Shown: positions 10,418-18,914, numbered from the stretch's first letter. The stretch is DNA of 64,000 bases from Nitrososphaera sp. (GCA_029263715.1 JAJUFP010000001.1:98837-162836); one strand, 5' to 3'. The notes: generated from the letters alone by a model not told the origin. Numbers and translations are program-made.

Positions 10418-10423
10418 CTTTAA

Positions 10424-10864
10424 ATGAAGCAGGTCGTGCTTTCAAAGCAACAGCTTTCTATCCTCATAGACGAATGCATCGTCGATGTACAGAACAACAG
10501 GGGCATGAAGATACAGTCCCTTGGCAACCTGTTTCGGTCCGTGGGCATGATAAATAAGGACAATTCCTTGATTGCTCTGTCCTCTCCGCTGACCTCTGCT
10601 GGAATGGTGGTATCATGGTTTGGCACCTCCGGCGTTATGTCGATGCTCACGCCGGACGTCAGGCAAAAGTACGAGCGTCTGCTGGACCAGTCTAGCAAAG
10701 AGCTTGTAGACCTGCTCAAATCACTTAAAAACGAGTTGTGCGTGCGCAGAAAGGAGCGGGCCGCGGAGATAATAAACATCATAGCAAGGCTTGATGCCCT
10801 TTGGATAAGATTGGATGAGGAGATAAACCTTCTAAAAGTCTCCCAGCCAGAACTTGAGACTTAG
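10424..10864 (+). CDS. Conserved-looking hypothetical protein with C-terminal helices
   Basis: A 146-residue soluble protein 6 bp downstream of the USP gene, so probably cotranscribed. The N-terminal half (SLGNLFRSVGMINKDNSLIALSS) looks mixed alpha/beta; residues about 85-140 form long amphipathic helices (YERLLDQSSKELVDLLKSL, RKERAAEIINIIARLDALWIRLDEEI). No catalytic motif is recognisable and I do not know the family. Confidence 0.7.
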   Translation: MKQVVLSKQQLSILIDECIVDVQNNRGMKIQSLGNLFRSVGMINKDNSLIALSSPLTSAGMVVSWFGTSGVMSMLTPDVRQKYERLLDQSSKELVDLLKSLKNELCVRRKERAAEIINIIARLDALWIRLDEEINLLKVSQPELET

Positions 10865-10921
10865 CTGTTGCCCTGTGAATACGTCTGCAACGTACGCAAT
10901 TTCCAGTGGATAAGAGTGTGT

Positions 10922-10962
10922 TGCATTACACTGTAATGCAGGGCAGTCCAGCAGCATATAAC
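10922..10962 (+). promoter_or_regulatory. Promoter of CBS pair: 19-bp inverted repeat plus TATA box
   Basis: TGCATTACACTGTAATGCA (10922-10940) is a perfect inverted repeat with a single central base. CATATAAC (10955-10962) is the likely TATA box, 23 bp before the GTG start at 10985. It is the longest symmetrical version of the recurrent element. Confidence 0.6.
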
Positions 10963-10984
10963 GAAACACGAACACGTCTTTATC

Positions 10985-11461
10985 GTGTCAGCTGAGCGAA
11001 ACATAAAAGACGTGCCTGTCCGCGAGATAATGAGCAGCAATCTTGTTGTAATAGATTGTGATAACAGTGTTTTTGAGATAGCAAAGACCATGGCAGACAA
11101 GCAGGTCAGCTCCGTAATTCTGGTGGACAGTGGCAAGCCGGTCGGCATCCTGACTGAGCGCGACCTTGCGCGCCTTGTCTGCGCCAAAGACCTTGTTGCA
11201 AGCAAGACTCCCGGTACGGCGATAATGTCTGCACCGGTGATAACGGTGAACGAGGACACCACCCTTGAAGTGGCCGCTGTAGAGATGGTCAAAAACAGGG
11301 TAAGGCACCTTGCAGTGGAAGACGAACAACACAAGGTGATCGGGTTTATCACCGTCACCGACATTGCCATGTTTGTTGGAAGAGAGATCCTTGGTAAGGA
11401 ACTGACCGTTCTTGAAGCTATCTATAAGTTTGAAGAGCCGCGTGAAGAAATCCAATCCTGA
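10985..11461 (+). CDS. Two-CBS-domain protein
   Basis: A 158-residue Bateman module with repeats at about 10-65 (VREIMSSNLVVI, GILTERDLARLV) and 75-130 (VAAVEMVKNRVRHLAV, GFITVTDIAMFV), then a short C-terminal helix (LTVLEAIYKFEEPREE). GTG start fits a leaderless transcript. Fourth CBS protein in the cluster and the second on the plus strand. Confidence 0.88.
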   Translation: MSAERNIKDVPVREIMSSNLVVIDCDNSVFEIAKTMADKQVSSVILVDSGKPVGILTERDLARLVCAKDLVASKTPGTAIMSAPVITVNEDTTLEVAAVEMVKNRVRHLAVEDEQHKVIGFITVTDIAMFVGREILGKELTVLEAIYKFEEPREEIQS

Positions 11462-11543
11462 AAAGCCGGCCAAATCGAAGTCGATAATCAAGTATGTGCT
11501 TTGCCAAACCTGACATTACAAAGCTACAAGAACCTGTCTGAAA

Positions 11544-12602
11544 TTATGCGAACCTAAAGTTGAACAGCGGCTCTTTTAACTGGCCTATGATTGGAATCTG
11601 GTAACCGCATTTGCTGCAGCGATTGTTCTTGTCAAGCTCCCATTTGGTGATAAATGCGCCAAACCTTCCAACAACCATGCTGTTACATCCCGGGCAGTAG
11701 GTATGGGACCATTTGTGTCCAGGTACGTTTCCAACGTAGACGTACCGCAATCCTGCACTTTTTGCAACCTCGTAATGCTTTTCTAGCATCTCTATAGATG
11801 TCGGGGCATAATCCATCATCTTGTAATCCGGATAAAATCTCAGGAATTGAATGGGCATGTCCGGACCAAGCTCGTCGTAAACAAACTTCGCCAACTTCTT
11901 TGCTTCTTCAAGGTTATCGCCTACCTCCGGTACGACCAGATCCGTAAGTTCGATGTGGATGTTGGTTTTGTCCCTTATCTCCCTGATGGTGTCAAATATG
12001 GGCTGGGGATCGGGTATCCCGATATACCTTCTAACAAACTTTAGTTCCGCATTTCCCTTGAAATCAACGGTTATACAGTCTAGAAATTCTTTCATCATGC
12101 CAACGCTTTCAGGAGTGCCGTACCCGTTTGAAACAAAAACATTGAATAGGCCTTTCTTTCTGGCCAGCACACCGCAGTCCCTTGCAAATTCCAAAAAGAT
12201 GGATGGCTCGTTGTAGGTGTACGCTACTCCTTGACAATTGGTTTTCTGGGCATTTTCTACCACTTCACGGGGATTCATATCCACCCCTTCGACCTTCCGT
12301 CTCTGACTTATGTCAAAATTCTGGCAAAACTGGCACATGAAGTTACAACCCGTTGTGGCGATGGAATACACCCAGCTGCCGGGAGCATAATGCATTACAG
12401 GCTTTTTGCCGATAGGGTCAACGTTGGCAGCGATGACCTTGCCATAAACAAACAGGAACAATCTACCATCTACGTTTCCTCTTATGCCACAAAAGCCGAT
12501 CTTTCCCTGCGGTATCTTGCAATACCTTGGGCAGGCAGTGCACTTTACCCTGTCCCCTTCCTTTACATACAATACTGCTTCTTTCCCGGCTGCCTGCGAC
12601 AT
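11544..12602 (-). CDS. amrS: AmmeMemoRadiSam-system radical SAM enzyme
   Basis: A 352-residue radical SAM protein of the pyruvate-formate-lyase-activating-like group. CNFMCQFCQN (residues about 85-94) carries the CxxxCxxC motif for the SAM-binding [4Fe-4S] cluster. N-terminal CTACPRYCKIPQGKIGFCGIR and C-terminal CPGCNSMVVGR/CSKCGYQIP Cys pairs suggest additional metal sites, as known for this family. It partners genomically with MEMO1-like and AMMECR1 proteins; the MEMO protein is also in this window (28890-29741). The TATA element CTTATAATAAATAAAC (12616-12631, minus strand) predicts a leaderless start at ATG 12602. Physiological substrate is not established. Confidence 0.88.
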   Translation of the reverse strand: MSQAAGKEAVLYVKEGDRVKCTACPRYCKIPQGKIGFCGIRGNVDGRLFLFVYGKVIAANVDPIGKKPVMHYAPGSWVYSIATTGCNFMCQFCQNFDISQRRKVEGVDMNPREVVENAQKTNCQGVAYTYNEPSIFLEFARDCGVLARKKGLFNVFVSNGYGTPESVGMMKEFLDCITVDFKGNAELKFVRRYIGIPDPQPIFDTIREIRDKTNIHIELTDLVVPEVGDNLEEAKKLAKFVYDELGPDMPIQFLRFYPDYKMMDYAPTSIEMLEKHYEVAKSAGLRYVYVGNVPGHKWSHTYCPGCNSMVVGRFGAFITKWELDKNNRCSKCGYQIPIIGQLKEPLFNFRFA

Positions 12603-12652
12603 TGGTAGATGGATCGTTTATTTATTATAAGTCTTGTATGGTTGCAGTCGGG

Positions 12653-12670
12653 TGCATTGCATCCATTGCA
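12653..12670. promoter_or_regulatory. TGCATTGCATCCATTGCA element between amrS and SAM synthetase
   Basis: It contains two overlapping TGCA palindrome units. It is 22 bp upstream of the amrS TATA box on one side and about 47 bp upstream of the SAM synthetase ATG on the other, so either promoter could be controlled. Confidence 0.55.
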
Positions 12671-12716
12671 GAAATGTGATCATGCCGTCCGATAACCTTA
12701 TTTCATTTAAGGAAAG

Positions 12717-13934
12717 ATGAACTTCGTGGATAGTAGAATCGTTGTTGAACCGCTGAACGTTATGCCTGTTTTTGGCCGGCGGTTTGAGATCGTGGAAAGA
12801 AAGGGTATCGGCCATCCAGACACCATGTGCGACTTGTTGATGGATGAAATTTCAACAGAGCTATCCCGGCTCTACCTGAAGGAGTCTGGACGGGTTCTGC
12901 ATCATAATCTGGACAAAGCCATGCTGGCGGCAGGGCAGAGTGAAAATCGTTTTGGGGGCGGCAAGATCACCCGTCCCATGAAGCTGATACTTGGCGACAG
13001 GGCCACTTACAGGGATGGTGATCATACCTTTCCCATCGAAGAGATTGGAGCAAAGACGGCCGTTTCATGGTTTGAAAGGAACCTGAGGTTTGTCAAGAAG
13101 GAGCATATCGAGTTTGAGTTTGTAATAGGTACTGCTTCACCGGAGCTCCAGTCTACACTTAAGCCGCATAATGGCGCAGCTATGGCAAACGATACCTCTG
13201 CCCTTGTAGGATATGCCCCGCTAACCAAGACCGAAACAGCGGTACTGGAAACCGAGCGGTACGTAAATTCGGGCAAGTTCAAATCCGAATTTCCGGAATC
13301 CGGGGAGGACGTAAAGGTAATGGGGTTCAGAGATGGCCACAGCTTGGATATTACTGTAGCCATGGCCTTTGTTGATGCATATGTAAGTTCAGAGGCCAGC
13401 TATTTTCAAAGGAAAAAAGAGATGCATCAAGCGATAAAAGAGTTTCATGATGAAAAAGGCTACTTCAAAGACACGAAAATTGTCATCAACAATCTGGATA
13501 AATCTGGCATTGGCGCAGATGGCCTTTATCTGACTGTTTTAGGAACCTCTGCTGACAGTTCGGATTCCGGCCAGGTAGGACGAGGAAACCGGGTCAACCA
13601 AGTGATCTCGTTGATGAGGCCGTCGGGCTCTGAAGCGGCGGCCGGCAAGAACGCGGTCAGTCATATCGGCAAGATATACAACGTGATGTGCTTTTCCATG
13701 GCAGATGAGATCTATCGCAAAGTAAGCGGGATTGACGAAGTGTCTGTATGGATGTACAACACGATAGGAAGTAAAGTGAACGAGCCAAGAGCAGTAATTG
13801 TACAGCCGATAGGTGTCAATGAAAATGACCGCGAAAGAATAACAAAAGAGATAGCAATGGTGGTACAAGACAACCTTGCAAACATGGGCCGGTTTTGCGA
13901 AAATCTTGTTACAGGCAAATTTATGGTGGCATAG
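12717..13934 (+). CDS. mat: Archaeal-type S-adenosylmethionine synthetase
   Basis: A 405-residue enzyme making SAM from methionine and ATP. Archaeal MAT hallmarks are ERKGIGHPDTMCD near the N-terminus, HHNLDKAMLAAGQSENRFGGG, the GRGNRVNQVISLMRPSGSEAAAGKNAVSHIGKIYN region and MGRFCENL at the C-terminus. Length matches archaeal MATs and not the bacterial MetK. The start is ATG 12717 with GGAAAG just upstream. Its neighbour amrS consumes SAM, and CBS proteins nearby could bind it; that link is speculative. Confidence 0.97.
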   Translation: MNFVDSRIVVEPLNVMPVFGRRFEIVERKGIGHPDTMCDLLMDEISTELSRLYLKESGRVLHHNLDKAMLAAGQSENRFGGGKITRPMKLILGDRATYRDGDHTFPIEEIGAKTAVSWFERNLRFVKKEHIEFEFVIGTASPELQSTLKPHNGAAMANDTSALVGYAPLTKTETAVLETERYVNSGKFKSEFPESGEDVKVMGFRDGHSLDITVAMAFVDAYVSSEASYFQRKKEMHQAIKEFHDEKGYFKDTKIVINNLDKSGIGADGLYLTVLGTSADSSDSGQVGRGNRVNQVISLMRPSGSEAAAGKNAVSHIGKIYNVMCFSMADEIYRKVSGIDEVSVWMYNTIGSKVNEPRAVIVQPIGVNENDRERITKEIAMVVQDNLANMGRFCENLVTGKFMVA

Positions 13935-13972
13935 CAACCAAAGACCGGATTGCACGTATCTTTGTGCCAAGA

Positions 13973-14009
13973 TGCATCTATTGCAAACCGTTGGTAGGAG
14001 TTTATAATA
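13973..14009 (+). promoter_or_regulatory. hypF promoter: TGCATCTATTGCA element plus TATA box
   Basis: TGCATCTATTGCA (13973-13985) differs by one base from the right half of the element at 12658-12670 (TGCATCCATTGCA). The TATA box TTTATAATA follows at 14001-14009, and the TTG start at 14038 is 29 bp downstream. This brings the hydrogenase maturation genes under the same candidate operator. Confidence 0.5.
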
Positions 14010-14037
14010 GCAGCCTGACAATTACAGCCTGCCAAAT

Positions 14038-16311
14038 TTGCTTGCCAAGATAGTCATCGGCGGAATCATCCAGGGAGTTGGCTTCCGGCCTTTTGTTTAC
14101 CGGCTGGCCACTGCTAACAAACTGGCTGGATTTGTTAGAAACCGCGGAGATGCAGCCGCCGAAATAGTGGTGCAGGGAAAGGAGCAAGACATCGACCAGT
14201 TCCTTTCAGAAGTCAAGGAAAAAAAGCCGGTGCTGGCACGTTACGACGGCTTTGTCGTAGAAAAGACAAACAAAGAAGAAAGATTCAACGGCTTTTCCAT
14301 ACTTGCCAGCAATGAAAGCCACGAATTTTCTGGCTCTGTCATTCCACCTGACATTTCTATCTGCGATCGGTGCATCGAAGAATTGCAAATGCCACAGAAT
14401 CGCCGGAACCGTTACCCCTTTAACACGTGCACCGAATGCGGCCCGCGCTTTACTATAACCGAGGCGCTGCCCTATGACAGGGTAAACACAACAATGAGTG
14501 AGTTCGACCTCTGCAGGGATTGCAGCGCCGAATACTGCAACCCGCTGGACAGAAGGTTCCATGCAGAAACCATATCATGCGGGGCTTGCGGACCACAATT
14601 ATCCATTACCGACAGCAAGGGAACGACCATCGACAGCGCGGATCCTCTTGGCCTTGCCGCAAAGTTGCTGGAGGAAGGCTCGATAATCGCCGTCAAAGGC
14701 ATTGGCGGCTTTCATGTAGCAGCATCCGCGCTCAACTCTAAGGCCATCGCCAGGCTTCGGGAGAAGAAAAACCGGAAAAACAAGCCCTTTGCGGTCATGG
14801 CAAAAAACGTCGAGTCGGCAAGAAAATTTGCAATCGTTGACAGCGTTGAAGAAAAGCTGCTCCTGTCGTCTGCAAGGCCCATCGTGCTTTTAAAAAAACG
14901 CGATGATTGCTTTCTTTCACCGCTGATATCCCCCCAGCTTCACAACATTGGGGTAATGCTGCCCTACACTGCCATGCACATCTTGCTCCTTGATAAACTG
15001 CCCAGTCCTGCGCTGGTGATGACAAGCGCAAACCCAAGCAGCATGCCGATGGTCAAAGACAACGATGAGGCCTTCAGACAGATGGATTTCGTGGACTATT
15101 TTCTTGTACACAACCGGCAGATTGCAGTGCGGTGCGATGATTCAGTCGTGCGGGTTAATTGCGGCAAAGCAAACGTGGTCAGGCGTTCACGGGGCTACGT
15201 TCCAACTCCCATCTACCTGAAAAGCCAGTCCTCCTGCATTCTTGCCCTTGGAGCTGAGCTTAACAACACATTCTCTGTCTTGGTGAACAACAAGGCTTTC
15301 ATGTCGCAGCACATCGGTGACGTTGAAAGCGTTGAGACGTACCAGTTTCTTAAAGACGCTGTCCGGCATATGGCCGGCATGGTCAATGCAAGGCCAGACA
15401 CAATAGCATGCGACTTGCACCCGACAATGCACACGACAAGGCTGGCCCATGCCATGGCCGGCTCTGATCTCCGCCTTGTCCAGGTACAGCACCACCACGC
15501 GCATGCGGCATCTCTGATGGCAGAGCATGGTGTTGATGAGATGATAGGAATTGTTTGTGACGGGGCCGGCTACGGTCTTGATGGAAAAGTCTGGGGCGGA
15601 GAGGTACTTTGCTGCAACAAGCAGGGTTTCAAGCGGGCCGGGCATCTGGCCGAGCAGCCGATGGTGGGCGGAGACCTTGCCACCTGCTATCCACTGAGGA
15701 TGGTTGCCGGCATACTCTACGGCAAAGTCGATGGGTTGGATGAATATCTCCATTCAAAATCAGGTCATTTTCCTGGCGGCAGCAGTGAAGTGCAATTCGT
15801 ACTGCAAAATTTGAGCAAGTCAGCCATGATGACTACAAGCACTGGCAGAATACTGGACGCTGCTTCCGCCCTCCTTGGGGCTTGCTATGAAAGGACGTAC
15901 GAAGGTGAGCCGGCCATGAAGCTAGAGTCTTTGGCCGTGGGTGGAAACGATCTCAGAATCAAGCCAAGGATTGACAAAGGCGTGCTGGACACGACCTTTC
16001 TTTTGCAGTATGTATACGAAAACAGAGGCAGACATTTGCCAAGAGACCTTGCCTATTCGGTTCACTCTTACATAGCCAGGGGGCTTGCAGAGATTGCATG
16101 CAGCCAGTCGCGCAGCACGGGAATCAAAGTCATCGGCTTTTCAGGCGGCGTTGCCTACAACGAGCTTGTTACCCGGTTGCTGAAACAACAAGTCGAGTTG
16201 TCTGGTCTGCAGTTCCTGCAGCATGAAAGCGTGCCTGCCGGCGATGCCGGTATTTCATTGGGCCAAGTTTACGTTGCCAGCATGCACGATAACTTTGATG
16301 AAGACTTATAG
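14038..16311 (+). CDS. hypF: [NiFe]-hydrogenase maturation carbamoyltransferase HypF
   Basis: HypF (757 residues) makes the cyano ligands of the Ni-Fe site from carbamoyl phosphate. Domains in order: acylphosphatase (IIQGVGFRPFVYRLA, 1-90), two zinc fingers (CDRC-CTECGP near 108-145 and CRDC-CGACGP near 158-185), YrdC-like (200-390, AVKGIGGFHVA, KNRKNKPFAVM), and Kae1-like (400-757, VQHHHAHAASLMAEHG near 484 and GFSGGVAYN). All hallmark parts are present and full length. TTG start 14038. First gene of hypF-hypC-hypD, with a 27-bp gap to HypC. Confidence 0.97.
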   Translation: MLAKIVIGGIIQGVGFRPFVYRLATANKLAGFVRNRGDAAAEIVVQGKEQDIDQFLSEVKEKKPVLARYDGFVVEKTNKEERFNGFSILASNESHEFSGSVIPPDISICDRCIEELQMPQNRRNRYPFNTCTECGPRFTITEALPYDRVNTTMSEFDLCRDCSAEYCNPLDRRFHAETISCGACGPQLSITDSKGTTIDSADPLGLAAKLLEEGSIIAVKGIGGFHVAASALNSKAIARLREKKNRKNKPFAVMAKNVESARKFAIVDSVEEKLLLSSARPIVLLKKRDDCFLSPLISPQLHNIGVMLPYTAMHILLLDKLPSPALVMTSANPSSMPMVKDNDEAFRQMDFVDYFLVHNRQIAVRCDDSVVRVNCGKANVVRRSRGYVPTPIYLKSQSSCILALGAELNNTFSVLVNNKAFMSQHIGDVESVETYQFLKDAVRHMAGMVNARPDTIACDLHPTMHTTRLAHAMAGSDLRLVQVQHHHAHAASLMAEHGVDEMIGIVCDGAGYGLDGKVWGGEVLCCNKQGFKRAGHLAEQPMVGGDLATCYPLRMVAGILYGKVDGLDEYLHSKSGHFPGGSSEVQFVLQNLSKSAMMTTSTGRILDAASALLGACYERTYEGEPAMKLESLAVGGNDLRIKPRIDKGVLDTTFLLQYVYENRGRHLPRDLAYSVHSYIARGLAEIACSQSRSTGIKVIGFSGGVAYNELVTRLLKQQVELSGLQFLQHESVPAGDAGISLGQVYVASMHDNFDEDL

Positions 16312-16338
16312 GCATGGATGCAGTTTCATTTTCCAAAA

Positions 16339-16650
16339 ATGTGTTTGGCCTTTCCCGGAAGGGTTGTGGAGGTAAAGGGGGATTTTGCAAAGATCGACTT
16401 TGGTGGGGGCACCACCAAGGACCAGATCAATATATCGCACGTTTCGGCAAAGGAGGGGGATTATGTCCTCATCCACGCTGGGTATGCAATACAGGTGCTG
16501 GACTTGGAAGAAGCTGAAAACATGTTGAGGTACTGGCAGACCAACGTCAGCTGGAAGTGCGAAAGATGCGAAATAGTCGATGAATGCTCCATGGGTGCGA
16601 TAGTCAAAGACATCAACTTCAAGAACAAGGCCAGCTTCAAGGTGAAATAA
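16339..16650 (+). CDS. hypC: Hydrogenase maturation chaperone HypC with Cys-rich C-terminal tail
   Basis: HypC carries the Fe(CN)2CO unit with HypD and delivers it to the large subunit. The start is set at ATG 16339 because the family must begin Met-Cys (MCLAFPGRVVEV) with Cys2 as iron ligand; an in-frame ATG at 16318 would bury it. The OB-like HypC core spans residues 1-65. A further ~35 residues (VSWKCERCEIVDECSMG...) add C74, C77 and C83, beyond the 75-90 residues usual for HypC. This looks like a small metal-binding extension. The stop is 2 bp before hypD. Confidence 0.92.
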   Translation: MCLAFPGRVVEVKGDFAKIDFGGGTTKDQINISHVSAKEGDYVLIHAGYAIQVLDLEEAENMLRYWQTNVSWKCERCEIVDECSMGAIVKDINFKNKASFKVK

Positions 16651-16652
16651 CC

Positions 16653-17765
16653 GTGGTGCTTGAAGGCTTTCGCGATCCGCAGCTGGCCAAGAAGATCAGC
16701 GACAAGATCCACGAGTACGCAAAAGAGATAGACGAAGACCTGCTTTTCATGCATGTCTGCGGCTCGCATGAATGGACCATCTCCCACCATGGCGTACGCT
16801 CGCTGCTGCCGGAAAACGTGGAGATAAGGTCCGGCCCCGGATGCCCGGTATGCATCACACCGGCAGACGATATCGACACGGCAGTCCAGCTGGCGCAGGA
16901 AGGCAAGTCGATCCTTGCCTACGGTGACATGTCCAGATCAAAAGGATCCAAAGGCCTGAGCGTTCTTGACACAAGGCCGTCAGGCGGCGATGTGCGAATA
17001 GTTTACAGCATACACGATGCCGTCATCACCGCAAGAAAAGAGCCAGAAAAAGAGTTCGTGTTTTTTGCGGTGGGCTTTGACACCACCGCACCGCCCACCG
17101 CGTATGAAATCCTGCAGGGGCTGCCGCCCAACCTGTCTCTGATACTGTCTTATCGGTACATGCCGCCCCTGGTTGGATCCGTGCTAAAATCTTCGGTCTT
17201 GGGAATCGACGGCATAATCAACCCGGGCCACTCCTCGACAGTGACCGGCATGAAGCCATACTACCCGGACTTTTTGGAGACAAGAAAGCCCGAGGTCTTT
17301 TGCGGCTTTGAGCCCATAGACGTCTTGCTTGGAATACTGATGCTGATGCGGCAACTAAAAGAGGGCAAGCCGAAGCTTGAAAACGAGTACACAAGGTCCG
17401 TCACCTGGGAGGGAAACGTTGCGGCCCAGAGCTCCCTTGACAAGGTCTTCGACCTTGCCGAAGGCTATGTCCGGGGTGTGGCGCTTATCCCGCAGTCTGG
17501 CTTTGCACTAAAAGAAAAGTACAGAAACCTTGATGCATACGAAAAGTACGGGCTCAAAAAGAAAGGCACCAACGAACAGTTTATCCCCGGCGCAAGGTGC
17601 GGTGAGGTAATACTGGGGCTGTGCGAACCGACGGAATGCCCGCTGTACATGAAGGAGTGCACGCCACAGACACCCAAGGGTCCGACGATGATCTCCCTTG
17701 AAGGAACCTGCAAGATCTGGGCAGAGCACCGCGTTATAACGTCCATAAAAAGCAGCAAGAAATGA
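16653..17765 (+). CDS. hypD: Hydrogenase maturation Fe-S protein HypD
   Basis: HypD is the [4Fe-4S] scaffold for Fe(CN)2CO assembly. Seen are FMHVCGSHEW, GPGCPVC, FFAVGFDTTAP, NPGHSSTVTG and the cluster-binding region GARCGEVILGLCEPTECPLYMKECTP. The start is GTG 16653 (370 residues): it sits 2 bp after the hypC stop with AAGGTGA upstream, and the longer reading from 16584 would translate the hypC tail in another frame. Length is as expected for HypD. Confidence 0.96.
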   Translation: MVLEGFRDPQLAKKISDKIHEYAKEIDEDLLFMHVCGSHEWTISHHGVRSLLPENVEIRSGPGCPVCITPADDIDTAVQLAQEGKSILAYGDMSRSKGSKGLSVLDTRPSGGDVRIVYSIHDAVITARKEPEKEFVFFAVGFDTTAPPTAYEILQGLPPNLSLILSYRYMPPLVGSVLKSSVLGIDGIINPGHSSTVTGMKPYYPDFLETRKPEVFCGFEPIDVLLGILMLMRQLKEGKPKLENEYTRSVTWEGNVAAQSSLDKVFDLAEGYVRGVALIPQSGFALKEKYRNLDAYEKYGLKKKGTNEQFIPGARCGEVILGLCEPTECPLYMKECTPQTPKGPTMISLEGTCKIWAEHRVITSIKSSKK

Positions 17766-17785
17766 TCAAATGAGGAGTTCTCGGC

Positions 17786-18478
17786 ATGGCGTTTTTTATC
17801 GGCAACAGCTTTTGCAGACTCTGCCAAACCAGCGAAGATCAACTGGTCGACGAACTTGTGATGTGCTCAAAAGGCCTTTTGGCCAAGGGTCTGTCCTTTC
17901 CTGCAAACGCCCTCCAAAGTGCCAGGCTGCCCGGCTCAAGTGCGATCTGGATGCTGTGCGCAAATGTTGAACAGGGACAGGCCTTCAAGATAGACATCGG
18001 CGATCCTGTACGTCAGATCTCCGGGTATGACAAAAACGAGATCTCGCTGCACGCCAGGATATACCACCTGAGGCCAGATGTAAACGCGATATGCCACACC
18101 AGAAATCCGTATACTGTCTATGCAACCCTTGATGGGCCGCTGGAGAAGGTTCACGGCGAAGCGGCACTGATACTTGGCGATATACCCCTCATCGACAATG
18201 ATCTTGATTGCGAATCGGTGACAAGGGCAAGCGTTGGCGAGCCCCTGCGGCCGATAAGGACTATCATTTTGAAAAGAAAAGGCGCCTTGGGGCTGGGCGC
18301 ATGCATCCATGAGGCCCGCGCCTTTGTAGAGATACTTGAGGAATGGGCTATGTTCAAGATGTTTGCCCGGATGCATGGGTCGTCTCTGAACGTTCTGACC
18401 CTTGAGCAGCTGAGAAGTCTGGGTGCCCGCTATGCACGGTCTATAAAGTTTGGAGGCCGACAGTCTCCTGTCCGCTGA
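17786..18478 (+). CDS. Class II aldolase/adducin-fold protein lacking metal ligands, in hyp operon
   Basis: A 230-residue class II aldolase-fold protein 20 bp downstream of hypD. Compared with the intact paralogue at 22420-23061, the segment RPDVNAICHTRNPYT aligns with RPDINAVCHIHNPYT: the second zinc ligand His is Arg106. The downstream LLNHGAIGIG becomes LKRKGALGLG, so the third ligand His is Lys165. Only H104 and the acid E85 remain. The rest of the fold and the CIHEARAFVEILEEWA helix are well kept, so this is not decay. An N-terminal CRLC pair (C10, C13) is present, and the paralogue has CKAC. A nonenzymatic maturation role, or binding of a different metal, is inferred. Confidence 0.85.
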   Translation: MAFFIGNSFCRLCQTSEDQLVDELVMCSKGLLAKGLSFPANALQSARLPGSSAIWMLCANVEQGQAFKIDIGDPVRQISGYDKNEISLHARIYHLRPDVNAICHTRNPYTVYATLDGPLEKVHGEAALILGDIPLIDNDLDCESVTRASVGEPLRPIRTIILKRKGALGLGACIHEARAFVEILEEWAMFKMFARMHGSSLNVLTLEQLRSLGARYARSIKFGGRQSPVR

Positions 18479-18521
18479 CGGCCGAAAGGAAAATTACACG
18501 TGATGTGTCTTTGCAGGCTGC

Positions 18522-18914
18522 TTGGCATCCATCAAAACGATCCTTGTTTTTGGCAACCCGCTAGTAAAAAAGGACAGGCTTCCCCTGATGCTGATGCCAG
18601 AGTTAAGAAAAGCCTTCCCCCAGATTGAGTTCAAGGAATTTGATGCAGTTGAAGACCTGCAAAAGGAAGGCAAAATTCTCTACATCCTAGACTCTGTTGA
18701 GGGGATAGATCAGGTCGAGGTGATAACAGACATTGACATGCTGCAAGTCAACAAGATCTATTCGGTCCATGATTTTGACCTTGCTTATTCACTGAAGCTT
18801 TTGAAAAAGATGGACATGGTAGATAAAGTCGTGATATTTGGAGTGCCAATGAAGATAAGAAAGGATCAGGCCGTCAGGCAGCTCAAACAAAAGATCGGTT
18901 CCATTTTATCCTAA
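18522..18914 (+). CDS. [NiFe]-hydrogenase large-subunit maturation endopeptidase (HybD/HycI family)
   Basis: The 130-residue protease would clip the C-terminal tail of the large subunit after Ni insertion. It has ILVFGNPLVKKDRL near the N-terminus (family GNxLxxDD), ILDSVEG (D57) and VHDFDLAYSL (H83), which correspond to the Ni-sensing Asp and His of the HybD family; the first acid is D18. It is shorter than typical (~150-160). TTG start 18522 gives the correct N-terminus. Its last 32 bp overlap the 3′ end of its presumed substrate gene on the opposite strand. Confidence 0.85.
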   Translation: MASIKTILVFGNPLVKKDRLPLMLMPELRKAFPQIEFKEFDAVEDLQKEGKILYILDSVEGIDQVEVITDIDMLQVNKIYSVHDFDLAYSLKLLKKMDMVDKVVIFGVPMKIRKDQAVRQLKQKIGSILS

